Part shown: positions 18,185 through 27,420 of the stretch, piece by piece | How positions within the stretch are numbered: position 1 is the first letter of the stretch | How the letters are laid out: each line of letters opens with the position of its first letter | Assembly (NCBI GenBank): GCA_003427395.1 | Contig: BFEA01000079.1 | Location: 2,983,087 to 3,020,630, forward strand | Direction of reading: 5' to 3' | Length of the DNA stretch: 37,544 nt | Source of the DNA: Chara braunii | Lineage: Eukaryota > Streptophyta > Charophyceae > Charales > Characeae | Translations under genes and position numbers: made by a program | The notes under the pieces: generated by a model | Databases searched by the model: none | What the model was told of the DNA's origin: nothing | Seen by the model: only the letters and a program-made list of their open reading frames with translations

Positions 18185-19563
18185 TGTTATGATCCTGGCC
18201 AATTTCGTAGTACACATTCATCGGAAAGTACAATGCCGTCCAATTGTAAAAAGAAATGAATGAACTTGAGAGGAGAGAGAGGGAAAGAAGAAGAAGATGA
18301 TGAAACAAAGAAGAAGAAGAAGACGTACACCAGCAAAGACCAATGAGAATTCCCTTCTTCTTCGCCAACCACTCTCCTGAGTCTCCTCCTTATTTTCTCC
18401 CCTAACAAGAAATAATGATAATAATGTTGAATGGCTGAACCAGAATCAATGTCCGAATCCCTCTTCTACTGCAGGCATCACATGAGGTCCACCATAGCCA
18501 TGGGCTACCCTTCTTCCTCCTCCTTCCATGGCCGAGGCTATGGCGGACTACCAGGGCACTGCACATGACGTCCACCATAGCCATGGCTACCCTTCTTCCT
18601 CCTCCTTCCATGGCCGAGGCTATGGCGGACTACCAGGGCACTGCCCTGCTGTGCAAAGGACAACACAAAGCAGCTATGGCTGCTCTAGCTCAGGCCGCCA
18701 TGCCTGCCTCTGCCTCAAAGCTTCTTGGTGTAGCTCTACCTCAACCGGGCCTTCCTGCTGCAGCGCCCACCAAGGTGATGAAGATGGCAACCAACACAGC
18801 CAAGTAAGTACCTCTGGCGCTCCCCTTCCTAGTCCTGGTATTCTTCCTCCTCCATGTCCTTGCTCCTTCCCCAGCAGCGCAGCTGAGTGCTAGCGCTGCT
18901 CTAGCCAGCGCTCCAACCAGTGTGTCGCCAAACTTGCACACCGACAATGAGGAGGATCAACTGGCTCCTCCTGGAGATATAGTGGCTAGCTTGCCTCTTG
19001 GCAAGTGACTTCCTAGGCCGTGCGGCCTCCAAGCAACCGGTACCTCCTCCCTTTCAGAGGGAAACATCATTGCAGACTCTGATATTGCCCGTACAGGCCC
19101 TAGACTCGGACTGGTTGGACTGGCAGCCGCCTAGACCTAGCCTACAACTACTGGGCCTCTAAAAATGCCAACTTTTGTCTTCTTCTGCTCGGCCTCGAGT
19201 ACCTGGGACATCTACCTCTACCTGGTGTGGTACCGGCCTACCTGCTACTTGAATGTTTTCTGCTGCTTCAAGTACCGCGGGCCTCTTTCCCCGCCGCTTG
19301 AGTGTTTTCCCCCGCTGCAACCCTCAATGTCACGGCCACAGGTAAGTACCGGCCCTTCGGGCCTTCTGAACGAACAAGTGCCCTTGCAGGTCACACACAC
19401 ACTCGAGCCGACAAGCACTCAGACAGGCATGCAGACCAGCAAGCACGCACACACACAGACTCAGAAAACTTAGCAAGAGGCGGGAAACTCAGCAAGGCAT
19501 ACATTCCATGAGCAAAACTCAGAAATCAGCTGTGTCTCAGTCCGTGATTGGCAGGTCATTACA
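18185..19563 (+). mobile_element. Family-A retroelement, copy 1
   Basis: Starts TGTTATGATCCTGG and ends GGTCATTACA, a TG..CA terminus with near-inverted ends. It matches the 33649-35029 block in inverted orientation along its length. Landmarks are TACACCAGCAAAGACCAATGA, an AATAATGATAATAATG block, CCAACTTTTGTCTTCTTCTGC and the AGACAGGCATGCAGACC block. It has an 83-bp tandem duplication (18487-18569 and from 18570) with GCTATGGCGG motifs. No protein domain is seen. It could be a large solo LTR or a non-autonomous element. Flanks TATT/TATC may be an imperfect 4-bp duplication. Confidence 0.75.
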
Positions 19564-19676
19564 TATCTCTGAAATGAGCGACTGTTTTTCGGACCTGCGC
19601 TGCATGTCCTAGGTCCAAATCTAGGGTTTCTGTTCATCAGAGTCTGGTCTGTTAGCTATTAGGGTTTGCACAGTCT
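19564..19676. promoter_or_regulatory. Telobox-containing spacer
   Basis: Holds TCTAGGGTTT (about 19622) and TTAGGGTTTG (about 19662) between family-A copy 1 and a LINE tail. This telobox-rich style resembles 7985-8495. If element 1 and family A were removed, the two regions would be close together. Confidence 0.35.
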
Positions 19677-20035
19677 TTTTTTTTTTTTTTTTTTTTGACA
19701 AAACAAAGCCCCGTTGTGCAAGGCCTCTATCCCGGTGGTGGTAAGAGAACCACCGGAATCTGCTCCATCTATTGGTGGGGAGCATCACCTGCTGGAAATC
19801 GGTCCAGCGTCCCTTTGATACATCATCTCAGCAGTATCATTGTTGGCCTTATCATTTCCTAGCCTGCAGCACTGACTTTCCCTCGGGGCTGCATCAATCA
19901 CCCTTCCTACTTCTAGAACAGTGTTTTCGGTCAGCGCCACCCCTATTCTGAGTCTGTCCGCCGGTATTACTAGGCCAGAAAGGTTGAAATCTGGTCTGCT
20001 CTTGTTCTGACTGTGAAGCACTCGTCTGTTGCAGT
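19677..20035 (-). mobile_element. LINE 3' end with poly(A) tail
   Basis: Poly(T) at 19677-19696 is the tail of a minus-strand element. The sequence before it reads GAGGCCTTGCACAACGGGGC then TTTGTTTTGTC, which resembles plant L1 3' ends. A perfect 8-bp stem (CCGGTGGT/ACCACCGG, 19732-19756) with a 9-nt loop sits about 50 bases before the tail, where LINE RTs may recognise their RNA. A minus-strand frame (19785-20021) may be 3' coding or UTR sequence and is not recognised. The 5' limit is uncertain. Confidence 0.6.
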
Positions 20036-20326
20036 CGGTAAATGAAAATAGGGGATTAGTGGAGTCAATTAGGGTTTATTAGGTCAGTATTGCAAGATGG
20101 GAACTGTCTGAAACTGGAAAAGATTGTCTCCCACCTCATTCTGAAATCTGAACTGACATGTTTCTTTCTCTCCACACTAACAAGTGCTTGGCTATTATTG
20201 AGTAATCTGAATGTTGATTGCGATCAGCACTGTGCTTTCCTCTTCACTTATGCCTTTCTTGTGTTTTCGCGATAAATATGACACGTTCAGATAGCTGGAC
20301 CTGAGAGGAAAGGTAGAAGTAAGGCA
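20036..20326. other. No recognisable feature
   Basis: AT-balanced sequence with one AATTAGGGTTTA telobox near 20068. No supported gene. Confidence 0.3.
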
Positions 20327-20520
20327 AGCTGACATTCAATCCTCCATACTGCTGGAGCAATCAATGCGGTTCAGGGATCCTTCGGCCCGACGGAAGGAAG
20401 CGTGAGTCTGTTTCATGTTATAAATTTTGACTTGCCGGTGGAATAGGAACTGGACTTACGCTCCACAGAATGGATATGACGCCAGGGCCGTAAGGACCTG
20501 TTTTTTTTTCCTTGAAAAAA
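20327..20520 (+). repeat. Dispersed repeat copy 2 (LINE 3' end-like)
   Basis: Matches 3061-3240 (see that entry), including GACTTGCCGGTGGAATAGG. It ends in TTTTTTTTTCC then GAAAAAAGAATAAAGG. The shared low-complexity end supports a retroposed 3' end. Confidence 0.6.
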
Positions 20521-20741
20521 GAATAAAGGATTTGGCCTTTGATTAAAAGAAATCGGTGGAAAGATTTTGCTGTGGTAGACCTAATATAAGCCTTTAACCC
20601 TAATTTCGCCTACAGACACTTAACACCTGCCTGACGTTAAAATCCCAACCCTAAAAAAGGTACAAATAAACATAACAGAAAATTCACATTAGTCTGTGGT
20701 TTGGGTTAAACCCTAATCCGAATTATTTACAGCTAAACTAA
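20521..20741. other. Telobox-containing leader-like stretch
   Basis: AACCCTAA-type motifs at about 20597, 20648 and 20708. It could be the leader of element 3. No LTR end or primer site was found with confidence. Confidence 0.3.
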
Positions 20742-21834
20742 CTAGTCCAAACAAAGACGCCGAATGAGGGATCAAGAGCCCTGGACCAGGGTAGGGAGGA
20801 GACCCACCCCTTGGTGAAGAAGGATCCACTTGCACTTAAGCTTGAGGAGGCGGCGAGGGTTGCAGATGCAGTCAGACTGGAAGTAGAACAGACAAGAAAG
20901 GAGAAGGAAGAAGCGCAGAGACGAGGAGAAGGGAGGCTACACAACGGGCTGATTATGGAGAATATTTTGCTAAGCCGAGGTGGACAGCAGATTTCTGAAG
21001 TTGATAAGAAAATGGCAGACTGGATTTGGTTGGAGGCCTCCCATAACCAGGATGTGTTCACGGCCTGGGACGAGAGAATCTCCACGATGGAGAGTACACT
21101 GTCGATCATTGAGATCAAACTGAACTCCATCGCTGATTCCCTTCAGTAGTTGCCCATAACCTACTACCAGCACTTCCCTCCTACTCCCCCTTGTCCTACT
21201 CCTTCCTCTCCTGCCCCTCACTCTCATTCCCATGTATCTTCTTCTACACCTGCACAGAGTTCACGTGCAGGTTCTCCTAAGAGTTTTTTCTTCCCCTAAG
21301 GGCAAGTCAACACTGGTCTTGGGAATGTGTGGACTAGGGAACGGGGAGCCAGCACAAGCCAGAAGGAACCCCGGTCCCCTAAGATGGCCCAGCCCGAGAA
21401 GCACAGGGGAAGACCCCAAAGTGGACGTCTCTGACTAGATAGCCCAAATGAGATCCGATCTCAAGGGCTATACCTGCTCAGCGGAGGATAAGGTAAGAGC
21501 TACCCTAGCCCTCCTTGCTGGCGCCGCCTCAAAGAGGGCCACTTCTGAGGCCAATAAGGTCCAGAAGCAGCTAGTGGACAGGACATCTGGAGTAGGATTA
21601 GATTCAATCTTTCAGGGCCTGCGAGAGAAGTTTGCTGTCAAGGAAAGGGCCCAGAAGGCGGCCAATGAGCTCGTCAAGATAGGCCAGACTAAATGGCATG
21701 GCTCCCTCTCTCGGCTGTACTCAGAATGGGAAAGGCTAACCTCTACTCCCGGATTAGCTATGTCTGAAGAACACAAGCAAAAAATGATTTATCCAGTCTG
21801 CCCCAGTAGGGTATGCACGGGCTTCTGTATGTAG
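20742..21834 (+). pseudogene. gag: Element 3 gag
   Basis: Frame 3 is open from 20742 without an ATG and gives EEAARVADAVRLEVEQTRKE, then ADWIWLEASHNQDVFTAWDE, ending at a stop near 21149. A Pro/Ser-rich linker follows in other frames. Frame 1 from about 21448 gives a capsid-like helical segment: KVRATLALLAGAASKRA, DSIFQGLREKFAVKERAQ and KWHGSLSRLYSEWERL. This is the F-x(6)-K/R-F and L-x(3)-E/W pattern common in plant gypsy capsids. Gag would form particles. The copy is broken. Confidence 0.75.
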
Positions 21835-22260
21835 CGAACTATAAGGACTAGAGATCCTTTGGCAAAGCAGCCCTGGACATGGAGGCTACCCTCCAAGTCC
21901 AGACCGGTTCCCAGAAGGGAAGCAGCTCTTCTTCGCAAAGCCGGAGGAAGGAAAAAGGAAGGTTGTATACTCTGCAGTTGGAGGACTTTGCAGGCCCTAA
22001 CCAGGGAAGATCGACTTCCCCAGCTGGTCAAGATGCAGAAGCCTCCGCAGATCAGGCTGTTTTGACATTGGCCCAGGTACTGATGAGCCTCACAAGGAGC
22101 TCAAATCAGTTTCCAGGGACAAAGGGTTTCCACTCCTATGGGCCCATGCAAACTCCCCAATGGAACGCAAAAAAAATGTTCAGCGAACCCCATGGATCCC
22201 TCCCCTCGCGGAATCTGCAGATCCCTGAAGGGGTTTGGCAAAAGTGAAAGGATGAGGGGT
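21835..22260 (+). pseudogene. Element 3 gag C-terminal remnant
   Basis: Frame 3 from 21879 gives a Ser/Gln-rich basic stretch then VLTLAQVLMSLTRSSNQF and a Pro/Gly-rich tail, ending at a stop near 22247. It is probably the post-capsid part of gag. No zinc knuckle is visible, so it may lie in the lost or interrupted sequence. Confidence 0.5.
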
Positions 22261-22284
22261 TAGCCTCAGGTGTGCTGGGAAACT

Positions 22285-23040
22285 GTGTCGACCCCCGTAC
22301 GTCGTACAGGGGGTTGCTTGTACAACCGTATGGACGGCCTACGTATGAGGGCCGGGACGCGGGTGTGGAGGGCCGGGACTGGGAAAACAGCAGTCCGAGG
22401 AGGTGGCGGGGGGGGAAGCCCCACGAAGAAGAAGAAGAAGAANNNNNNNNNNNNNNNNNNNNNNNNNNNNNNNNNNNNNNNNNNNNNNNNNNNNNNNNNN
22501 NNNNNNNNNNNNNNNNNNNNNNNNNNNNNNNNNNNNNNNNNNNNNNNNNNNNNNNNNNNNNNNNNNNNNNNNNNNNNNNNNNNNNNNNNNNNNNNNNNNN
22601 NNNNNNNNNNNNNNNNNNNNNNNNNNNNNNNNNNNNNNNNNNNNNNNNNNNNNNNNNNNNNNNNNNNNNNNNNNNNNNNNNNNNNNNNNNNNNNNNNNNN
22701 NNNNNNNNNNNNNNNNNNNNNNNNNNNNNNNNNNNNNNNNNNNNNNNNNNNNNNNNNNNNNNNNNNNNNNNNNNNNNNNNNNNNNNNNNNNNNNNNNNNN
22801 NNNNNNNNNNNNNNNNNNNNNNNNNNNNCCGCGCGGATTTTTTTTTTGCATTTTTTTCACTCTGGGGGGTAGCCCCTGACATGCACAACCCGCCCCCCCC
22901 CTCAGATCGCCAACCCCCCCATGGGAAGGCCACCGAACCGGCTCGTACGTCCGTACGGGCGGGCCATACGACCGCCCGGTGGTCCGTACATACGGTCCGT
23001 ATTCGTAAGAGGGTATACACAACTGGGAAACGCTTCGTAA
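22285..23040. other. Interrupting GC-rich sequence around the assembly gap
   Basis: Both sides of the gap are rich in CGTACG, CCGTAC and GTACGG words, e.g. CCCCGTACGTCGTACAGGGG (about 22294) and GTACGTCCGTACGGGC (about 22945). They also carry homopolymer runs. The composition differs from the gag and protease code on either side, so it is probably an insertion into element 3. Its identity is hidden by the gap. Confidence 0.5.
22443..22828. other. Assembly gap (386 n)
   Basis: A run of undetermined bases preceded by GAAGAAGAAGAA and followed by a GC and poly(T) stretch. The length may be an estimate. Any reading frame crossing it is meaningless. Confidence 0.99.
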
Positions 23041-23127
23041 AGGAGTATCCCGTCTGGGGCAAGAATAGTTCGAAAAACTGAAGGGGCCAACAAAGGTAGC
23101 AGCCAATTCATCTTTTCCCAAGGATGA

Positions 23128-23343
23128 ATGAACCTGATTATAGTTCGGCTGCATTTGACTAATTGTATTGAGTCCTTTCTTGATGAGCCCTTGTCGGAGG
23201 AGTATGATCACCTCAGGTCCCTTCACCTTCAGTTGAAGGAGAAGAGAAACTCGAGATCTGAACTGATCCTACTCAAACCTATGATAAACAGGACCAGAGT
23301 CAAGGCCCTAATGGATTGTGGAGCCAACCGGAACTCCATATGA
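23128..23343 (+). pseudogene. Element 3 protease active-site region
   Basis: Frame 1 ends KALMDCGANRNSI before a stop, matching the retropepsin pattern ALIDSGA-x-x-N-F/S-I. The catalytic D-S/T-G is D-C-G. Upstream, SEEYDHLRSLHLQLKEKRNS is linker. Protease would release the Pol enzymes. Confidence 0.75.
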
Positions 23344-23761
23344 CCACATTGAGTCTAGAAACTCCATCTGGGACTCAAGGTCTCAGTCCTTGAGCATCCG
23401 TTGGACATCGAGATGGGTCCTGAAAGCTGTTCCAGTCACCTTTGATGTTGGGAAGTCATACATAGCTTGAACTTCTATGTGCTCTCACACTTACTCTTTG
23501 ACATGGTACTGAGCCTCAAGTGGTCGAGGGCTACTAATCCTTCGATCGACTAGACCATTCCTACTATTTAGTTAAGGAATGACCAAAGTGAGCGAAGACA
23601 ATGTGTCTTAGCCACTGACTATCACCAAATACAAATTGTTATTGCCTCAAGGCAAGAGAATTCTACAACTTGTCTAAATAGACTGACCTTGAGAGTCTGT
23701 TTATGGCTTATGTTACTCAAACAAACAAATCCACCCCTTGGTGTGATCCGGTCATGCTGAC
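23344..23761 (+). pseudogene. Element 3 protease to RT linker, heavily decayed
   Basis: Fragments such as VPVTFDVGKSY (about 23430) and VEGY- or LEWSRATNPSIDW-like words in shifting frames suit the rest of a gypsy protease. Many stops prevent any translation. Confidence 0.45.
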
Positions 23762-24040
23762 TTGGCCCAGGAGCCTACTGGACTAGTCCATAGGCAAACC
23801 AAACACCACAATGCAATATTCCATGACTCTACCATTCCTAGAGGAAGAGTTTATAGGATCTCCCCTACTGAGCTGGATGAACTCAGAAAACAATTAGAGA
23901 CTCTAACTGAGAAGGGATGGATCGGGCCTGCCACATCTGAGCATGGGGTAGCAGTCCTCTTTGTTCCCAAGAGGAATGGTGGACTCATGATATGCATCGA
24001 CTACGGAGGCCTTAACAAGATCACTAGGAAGAGCTGCAAT
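23762..24040 (+). pseudogene. pol: Element 3 RT N-terminal fragment
   Basis: Frame 2 gives GRVYRISPTELDELRKQLET, then LTEKGWIGPATSEHGVAV and LFVPKRNGG followed by MICIDYGGLNKITRKS. This is the fingers region of a Ty3/gypsy RT. The usual DYRxLN has Gly for Arg. The frame ends at 24046 and homology stops before the catalytic motifs, so the element is truncated here. Confidence 0.92.
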
Positions 24041-25290
24041 AAGTGATAGAGCAGGAAGTTCTGCAACTGCTGCAGCCCCAAGTCCAGACGCAGCAGTTGC
24101 TGCTCCCGGTTACAGCAGTCCCTACGTGGACTAGAAGGCGGCTCAGATTCTGCCTACATACGACGAGAAGGACGACATCACGTTGTCGGCACAAATACCC
24201 TTACAAGGGTATTTGTCCATACTTATGCAAGGCACAAAAGCTGCATTTGTCGCACAAGTTGGGACAGCAGTATGCCCATTCTTGCACATGTCACATCCAA
24301 TTCTCGGTTGTCGGAGGAAGTGAGGATGCTTTGATTTGATTAGAGAATGTGTGGGCATGCACTTTGAGGCGCGTGTTGTTTATTTAGGTGTTGGCAGTTT
24401 CGTGAACTGGTGGGTGATTAGTGATCTCACACAACAGTGCGAGCCGGAGAGAGAGATTAAAAATTTTGATTCGTATCGCCGCGAGTACTGTGTGCGCGTG
24501 TGCAAAGGTCGGTATTGTCATGGCCGACGTCAAGGTTGACTATTGGTGCTGCGGTTCTAGATGATCGTTGTTGGCTTGCTTGAGGCGGCGTTTGAATCCG
24601 TGCAGCACGAAATGCATGAGGCACCTTAGTTGTTGTGCTTTTGTTTGTCGGTGGGAGCCCCTATGACCTCGGCAACGCGTGCGTAAACGGAGTCCGACAT
24701 AGGTAAGAGTCGGGGTTTCCGCCACCTACGTAGTAAAGGTACAAATTGAAAGTGGCCACTCATGCAGGCTTGGGATAACGACGGCATAGCTAAGCCATGG
24801 CAGGTAGTATGTACGACAGTTGTAAGCGGAACCCGACCCTCGACATGGAAGAAGACGGAGTTTGGCGGGCGTGGGTTTGGCCGATAGGTAAGGTGTGGCG
24901 TTGGCACAATTTGGCAAACCAAGCATGGGGCAGAAACCATTTATATAGAATGCTGCGCGTGCTAGGTTCACATTTGCGCCTAGCCCTACTGGTTACAACA
25001 TCAGACTTCCATACAACAGGTAAGGGGATCGAGACCAGTAGCTGGCGACATGGGAGCACCAAAGTGAACTGAGGGGTTGAGGGTCATGTGGGACTATCCC
25101 TTCTGGTTTTGCACTCGGTTCCGGGCACGGGCCCGACTGTTAGGACAAAGGAGGAGTACCGGTGGGATTCCCTCCTCCCTGTCCTGCTGTTTTATTTTAT
25201 TTTTGTTTTATTTTTATTTGTTTTTATACCCTTTGGTTCCAGTTTTGGGACACGGGCCCAGTACCGGTCCCAAGAGCGGTGATGGTACCA
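24041..25290. other. No recognisable gene; one perfect palindrome
   Basis: CAG/CTG-rich at the left (24050-24120), then mixed sequence with no protein signature. A perfect 12-bp-arm palindrome lies at 24191-24216. A T-rich stretch with repeated TTTTATTT words is at 25186-25230. Confidence 0.4.
24191..24216. repeat. Perfect 26-bp palindrome
   Basis: ACAAATACCCTT, the two-base spacer AC, then AAGGGTATTTGT. No flanking transposon end was recognised. The function is unknown. Confidence 0.85.
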
Positions 25291-25292
25291 GT

Positions 25293-25352
25293 GGGCCTAG
25301 CTCAGTTGGTACACCCACGAACTGTTGAAATACAGACCTGAGCTCAAACTCC
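25293..25352 (+). repeat. tRNA-derived SINE head, copy 2
   Basis: GGGCCTAGCTCAGTTGGTAC matches the head of copy 1 (minus strand, 1650 downward), and the rest continues ACTGTTGAAATACAGACC. The A-box is intact, and the B-box position (GAGCTCAAACTCC) is decayed from GGTTCGAATCC. A U6 head follows 62 bases later. Confidence 0.6.
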
Positions 25353-25414
25353 ACTAGAAGAAGACGAGCGAAAAACTGCAATTCTGAATCACCTAGGCCA
25401 CGGCCCAGCACCTG

Positions 25415-25442
25415 GTCCTTCGGGACATCCGTTAAAATTGGA
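25415..25442 (+). pseudogene. U6: U6 snRNA 5' fragment (28 nt)
   Basis: GTCCTTCGGGACATCC then GTTAAAATTGGA equals the first 28 nt of the U6 copy at 4580 downward, and then diverges (CCC instead of ACA). It contains the 5' stem-loop but no ACAGAGA box. The abrupt fusion to unrelated sequence fits a template-switch chimera made during LINE retroposition. No target duplication was identified. Confidence 0.75.
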
Positions 25443-26046
25443 CCCATACAGGAGGGCTTGCCAGCCAAAGTCCTGAGACCGGGGCTTGGTGGCCGTAGCT
25501 GTGGCTATAGTAGGCCATGGTCCTACAACTACAAATGGTTTTGATTACTTTTGCTAACAGGCGCTGTGGGAACGACATGTGAGGCATTGTCCGAAAGTTC
25601 ATTGGCAACAACACCGGAAAGAAAGAAGAAGGCACGGGGCTCGAAGGAGACAAGGGGAAAGGAGGAGTGAAAGATGAGATCTTGTCCGTTTCTCCATGAA
25701 AACAGACGAGTTAAGATGCAAAACGGGGGTTTTCGGCTGCTGTGAGTTGAATGGCTATGGCAAATTTCACGATAGGGGCGTGGAATTGGCAGTTTCGTAG
25801 TTGGAGCTTGCATGAGGTGGGAGAGAAGCCGACAATGGGATCGAAAGCAGCACACTAGGTGGTACGTTCTGGAGGAGAGAGTGGGAAGGTGAATAGAGGG
25901 AAAGATGGATAGGAGGGGATCGGGAAGGACAACCAGGGGAGGTAAGAGGGAAGTGAGAGGCTGAGGGTGGAGAGGGAAAACAGCAGGGGAATGGCAAGTG
26001 AGGCTTACCTGATACCAGGGGGGGGGTTCGGCTGCATTATGGTAGT
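25443..26046. other. No recognisable gene
   Basis: Purine-rich GGGAAGGAGG-like stretches (25860-25990) give long Pro/Ser-rich minus-strand frames with no protein signature. No gene is called. Confidence 0.35.
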
Positions 26047-26260
26047 GCATCTTCCCATATTCTAGCGAAAGATTCATCCTCATTTTGCTTGATAGCGGGG
26101 CACAGCGGCAGGCGCCACCATCAGCGTGCATCTTCCATATTCTAGCGGAAGATTCAAACTCGTTCTGCCCGATAGTGGGCGCAGCAGTAGTGGGCAACAA
26201 TGGCGAATGTATCTTCCCTGTTTCAAGGGGAAGATTCGTTTTTTTTTTTTTTTTTTTGGA
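26047..26260. repeat. Three tandem hairpin units ending in poly(T)
   Basis: Units near 26047, 26128 and 26208 repeat ATCTTCC, a 9-10 base spacer (ATATTCTAGC in the first two) and GGAAGAT or GAAAGAT, each followed by TCR and TTYTGCYYGATAG-like sequence in units 1-2. The spacing is about 80 bp. In units 2 and 3 the arms ATCTTCC and GGAAGAT are perfect complements. Poly(T) follows at about 26239-26257. Confidence 0.75.
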
Positions 26261-26299
26261 TAGTAGAGGGGCAGGGATATCGCTGCCCCTTGCGCTCGT

Positions 26300-26880
26300 A
26301 TTCCTGGTCGTCTTGATCCTCGTGTTCATCGTGCTCAACTTGTTCGTTCGGATTCGTCCTCGTTCTGTCGGTCATCGTCATCCCGCTTATCATCTTCATC
26401 CGTCGTGATCGAGCTGGTCAACACTATCCTCGTAATTGTGCTGATTAACAACGTATTGATCATCGTGGCCTTGCTATTGGGGTCATCGTCGTGGTGCTCG
26501 CTATCGCAAACCTTCGTGGTTGTGTGCTTTGTGATCTTCATGATCAGGCTGTTCGTCGTTGTCGCCAAGTTCATCACAGTGGCAGAACTGCCCGTGATCG
26601 TCGTGGTGGCTATTCCCGTGGAGTTGTTTGTCGTAGTGGAGGTCTTCGACGCCATTGTGATCATCCTCGTAGTGCTCGACTTCGTCCACGAGGTCATTAC
26701 CTCAAATCCAGTGGTAGCGTTGCTCGTGTGCCCGCTGCCATCTTCCCGCGGCCTGGTCCCCCTGATCTGCATGTATCTGGCTACGTTAACGGCCAGGTCC
26801 AGACCTACGCTAAGATCTGTCACAGAAGAGGAAAGGAGAAGGCGGGAGGGCGAGCAAAGCAAGCATAGTGCAGCACGTGT
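26300..26880. repeat. Degenerate trinucleotide-like tract (GTC/GTT/ATC)
   Basis: Long stretch made of words such as GATCGTCGTGG, ATCATCCTCGT and TTCGTCGTTGTC. It is open in several frames at once: Val/Ile/Leu-rich on the plus strand, Asp/His/Glu-rich or Thr-rich on the minus strand. Simultaneous openness indicates a decayed triplet repeat. A real His/Asp-rich peptide is possible but unsupported. Confidence 0.6.
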
Positions 26881-26894
26881 GAACAAGCACGCGA

Positions 26895-26896
<2 letters not shown>

Positions 26897-26938
<42 letters not shown>
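26897..26938. repeat. (GT)n microsatellite
   Basis: About 21 GT units, broken from the neighbouring sequence by ACATGCCC. Confidence 0.97.
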
Positions 26939-26941
<3 letters not shown>

Positions 26942-26974
26942 ATGCCCAGTTGGGCGATGTACATATATAGCCAA

Positions 26975-27420
26975 GGATCCGCAATGTGATGAAAAGGACT
27001 GAATGGACAATGCAGTGCTAGTGGAATCTCAACAAGTAGTGTACAACCTGATACATACAAAAATGGTGCTTTGTAGCGCAGTGGAAGACTTAGATATAAG
27101 TCCTGACCTGACCGGGACTGACCTCTATCACGTAGTGCGAGACAGTGCAGCAGAATGCTAGAATACCAATGACTAGCCCAATCAATGTTGCAACGCAGAC
27201 CAAACATGCATCATCCTCATCACAAGGTGTGAAGGGGCCTGGCGCTACACACAGGAAGAATGTGCCAGGTCCAGATCATGCACAGACGAAGAGGAGGGAA
27301 TCAGACGAAGAAGAGGGGGGGAGATGGGAATGTCGTCAACACCAAGTCTTCGTTACAAGTCCCAAATAATCCCTTGTCAAAATGTCTGAACCCCAATGTT
27401 GAGTCTGGATCCAAATGTCA
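26975..27420 (+). repeat. Dispersed repeat C, copy 1
   Basis: Matches 35958-36345 in the same orientation. Shared words are GTGATGA.AAGGACT, AATGGACAATGCAG, TACAAAAATGG, TGTAGCGCAG.GGAAGACT and GATGTCTG/AATGTCTG with CAATGTTGA. It has no protein. The type is unknown; an LTR fragment is possible. Confidence 0.6.

Larger units (their letters stand above)
20742..24040 (+). mobile_element. Element 3: truncated Ty3/gypsy element of another family
   Basis: In order: gag N-terminal coiled coil, Pro-rich linker, capsid, interrupting sequence with a gap, protease active-site region and the start of RT, then an abrupt end near 24040. Its gag does not resemble elements 1 and 2. No LTRs are seen and the RT core, RNase H and integrase are absent. 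Frames change repeatedly (3, 1, 3, 1, 2). It is dead and truncated. Confidence 0.82.

Noticed and set aside
18487-18652. 83-bp duplication read as a coding repeat
   Set aside because: The period of 83 is not a multiple of three and no frame persists; it is a DNA-level duplication within family A.
22136-23226. Frames of 200-308 codons around 22272-23226
   Set aside because: They run through 386 undetermined bases and have no meaning.
25529-26338. 269-codon minus-strand frame
   Set aside because: Crosses poly(T), hairpin repeats and a GGGAGG-rich tract; no domain or consistent composition.
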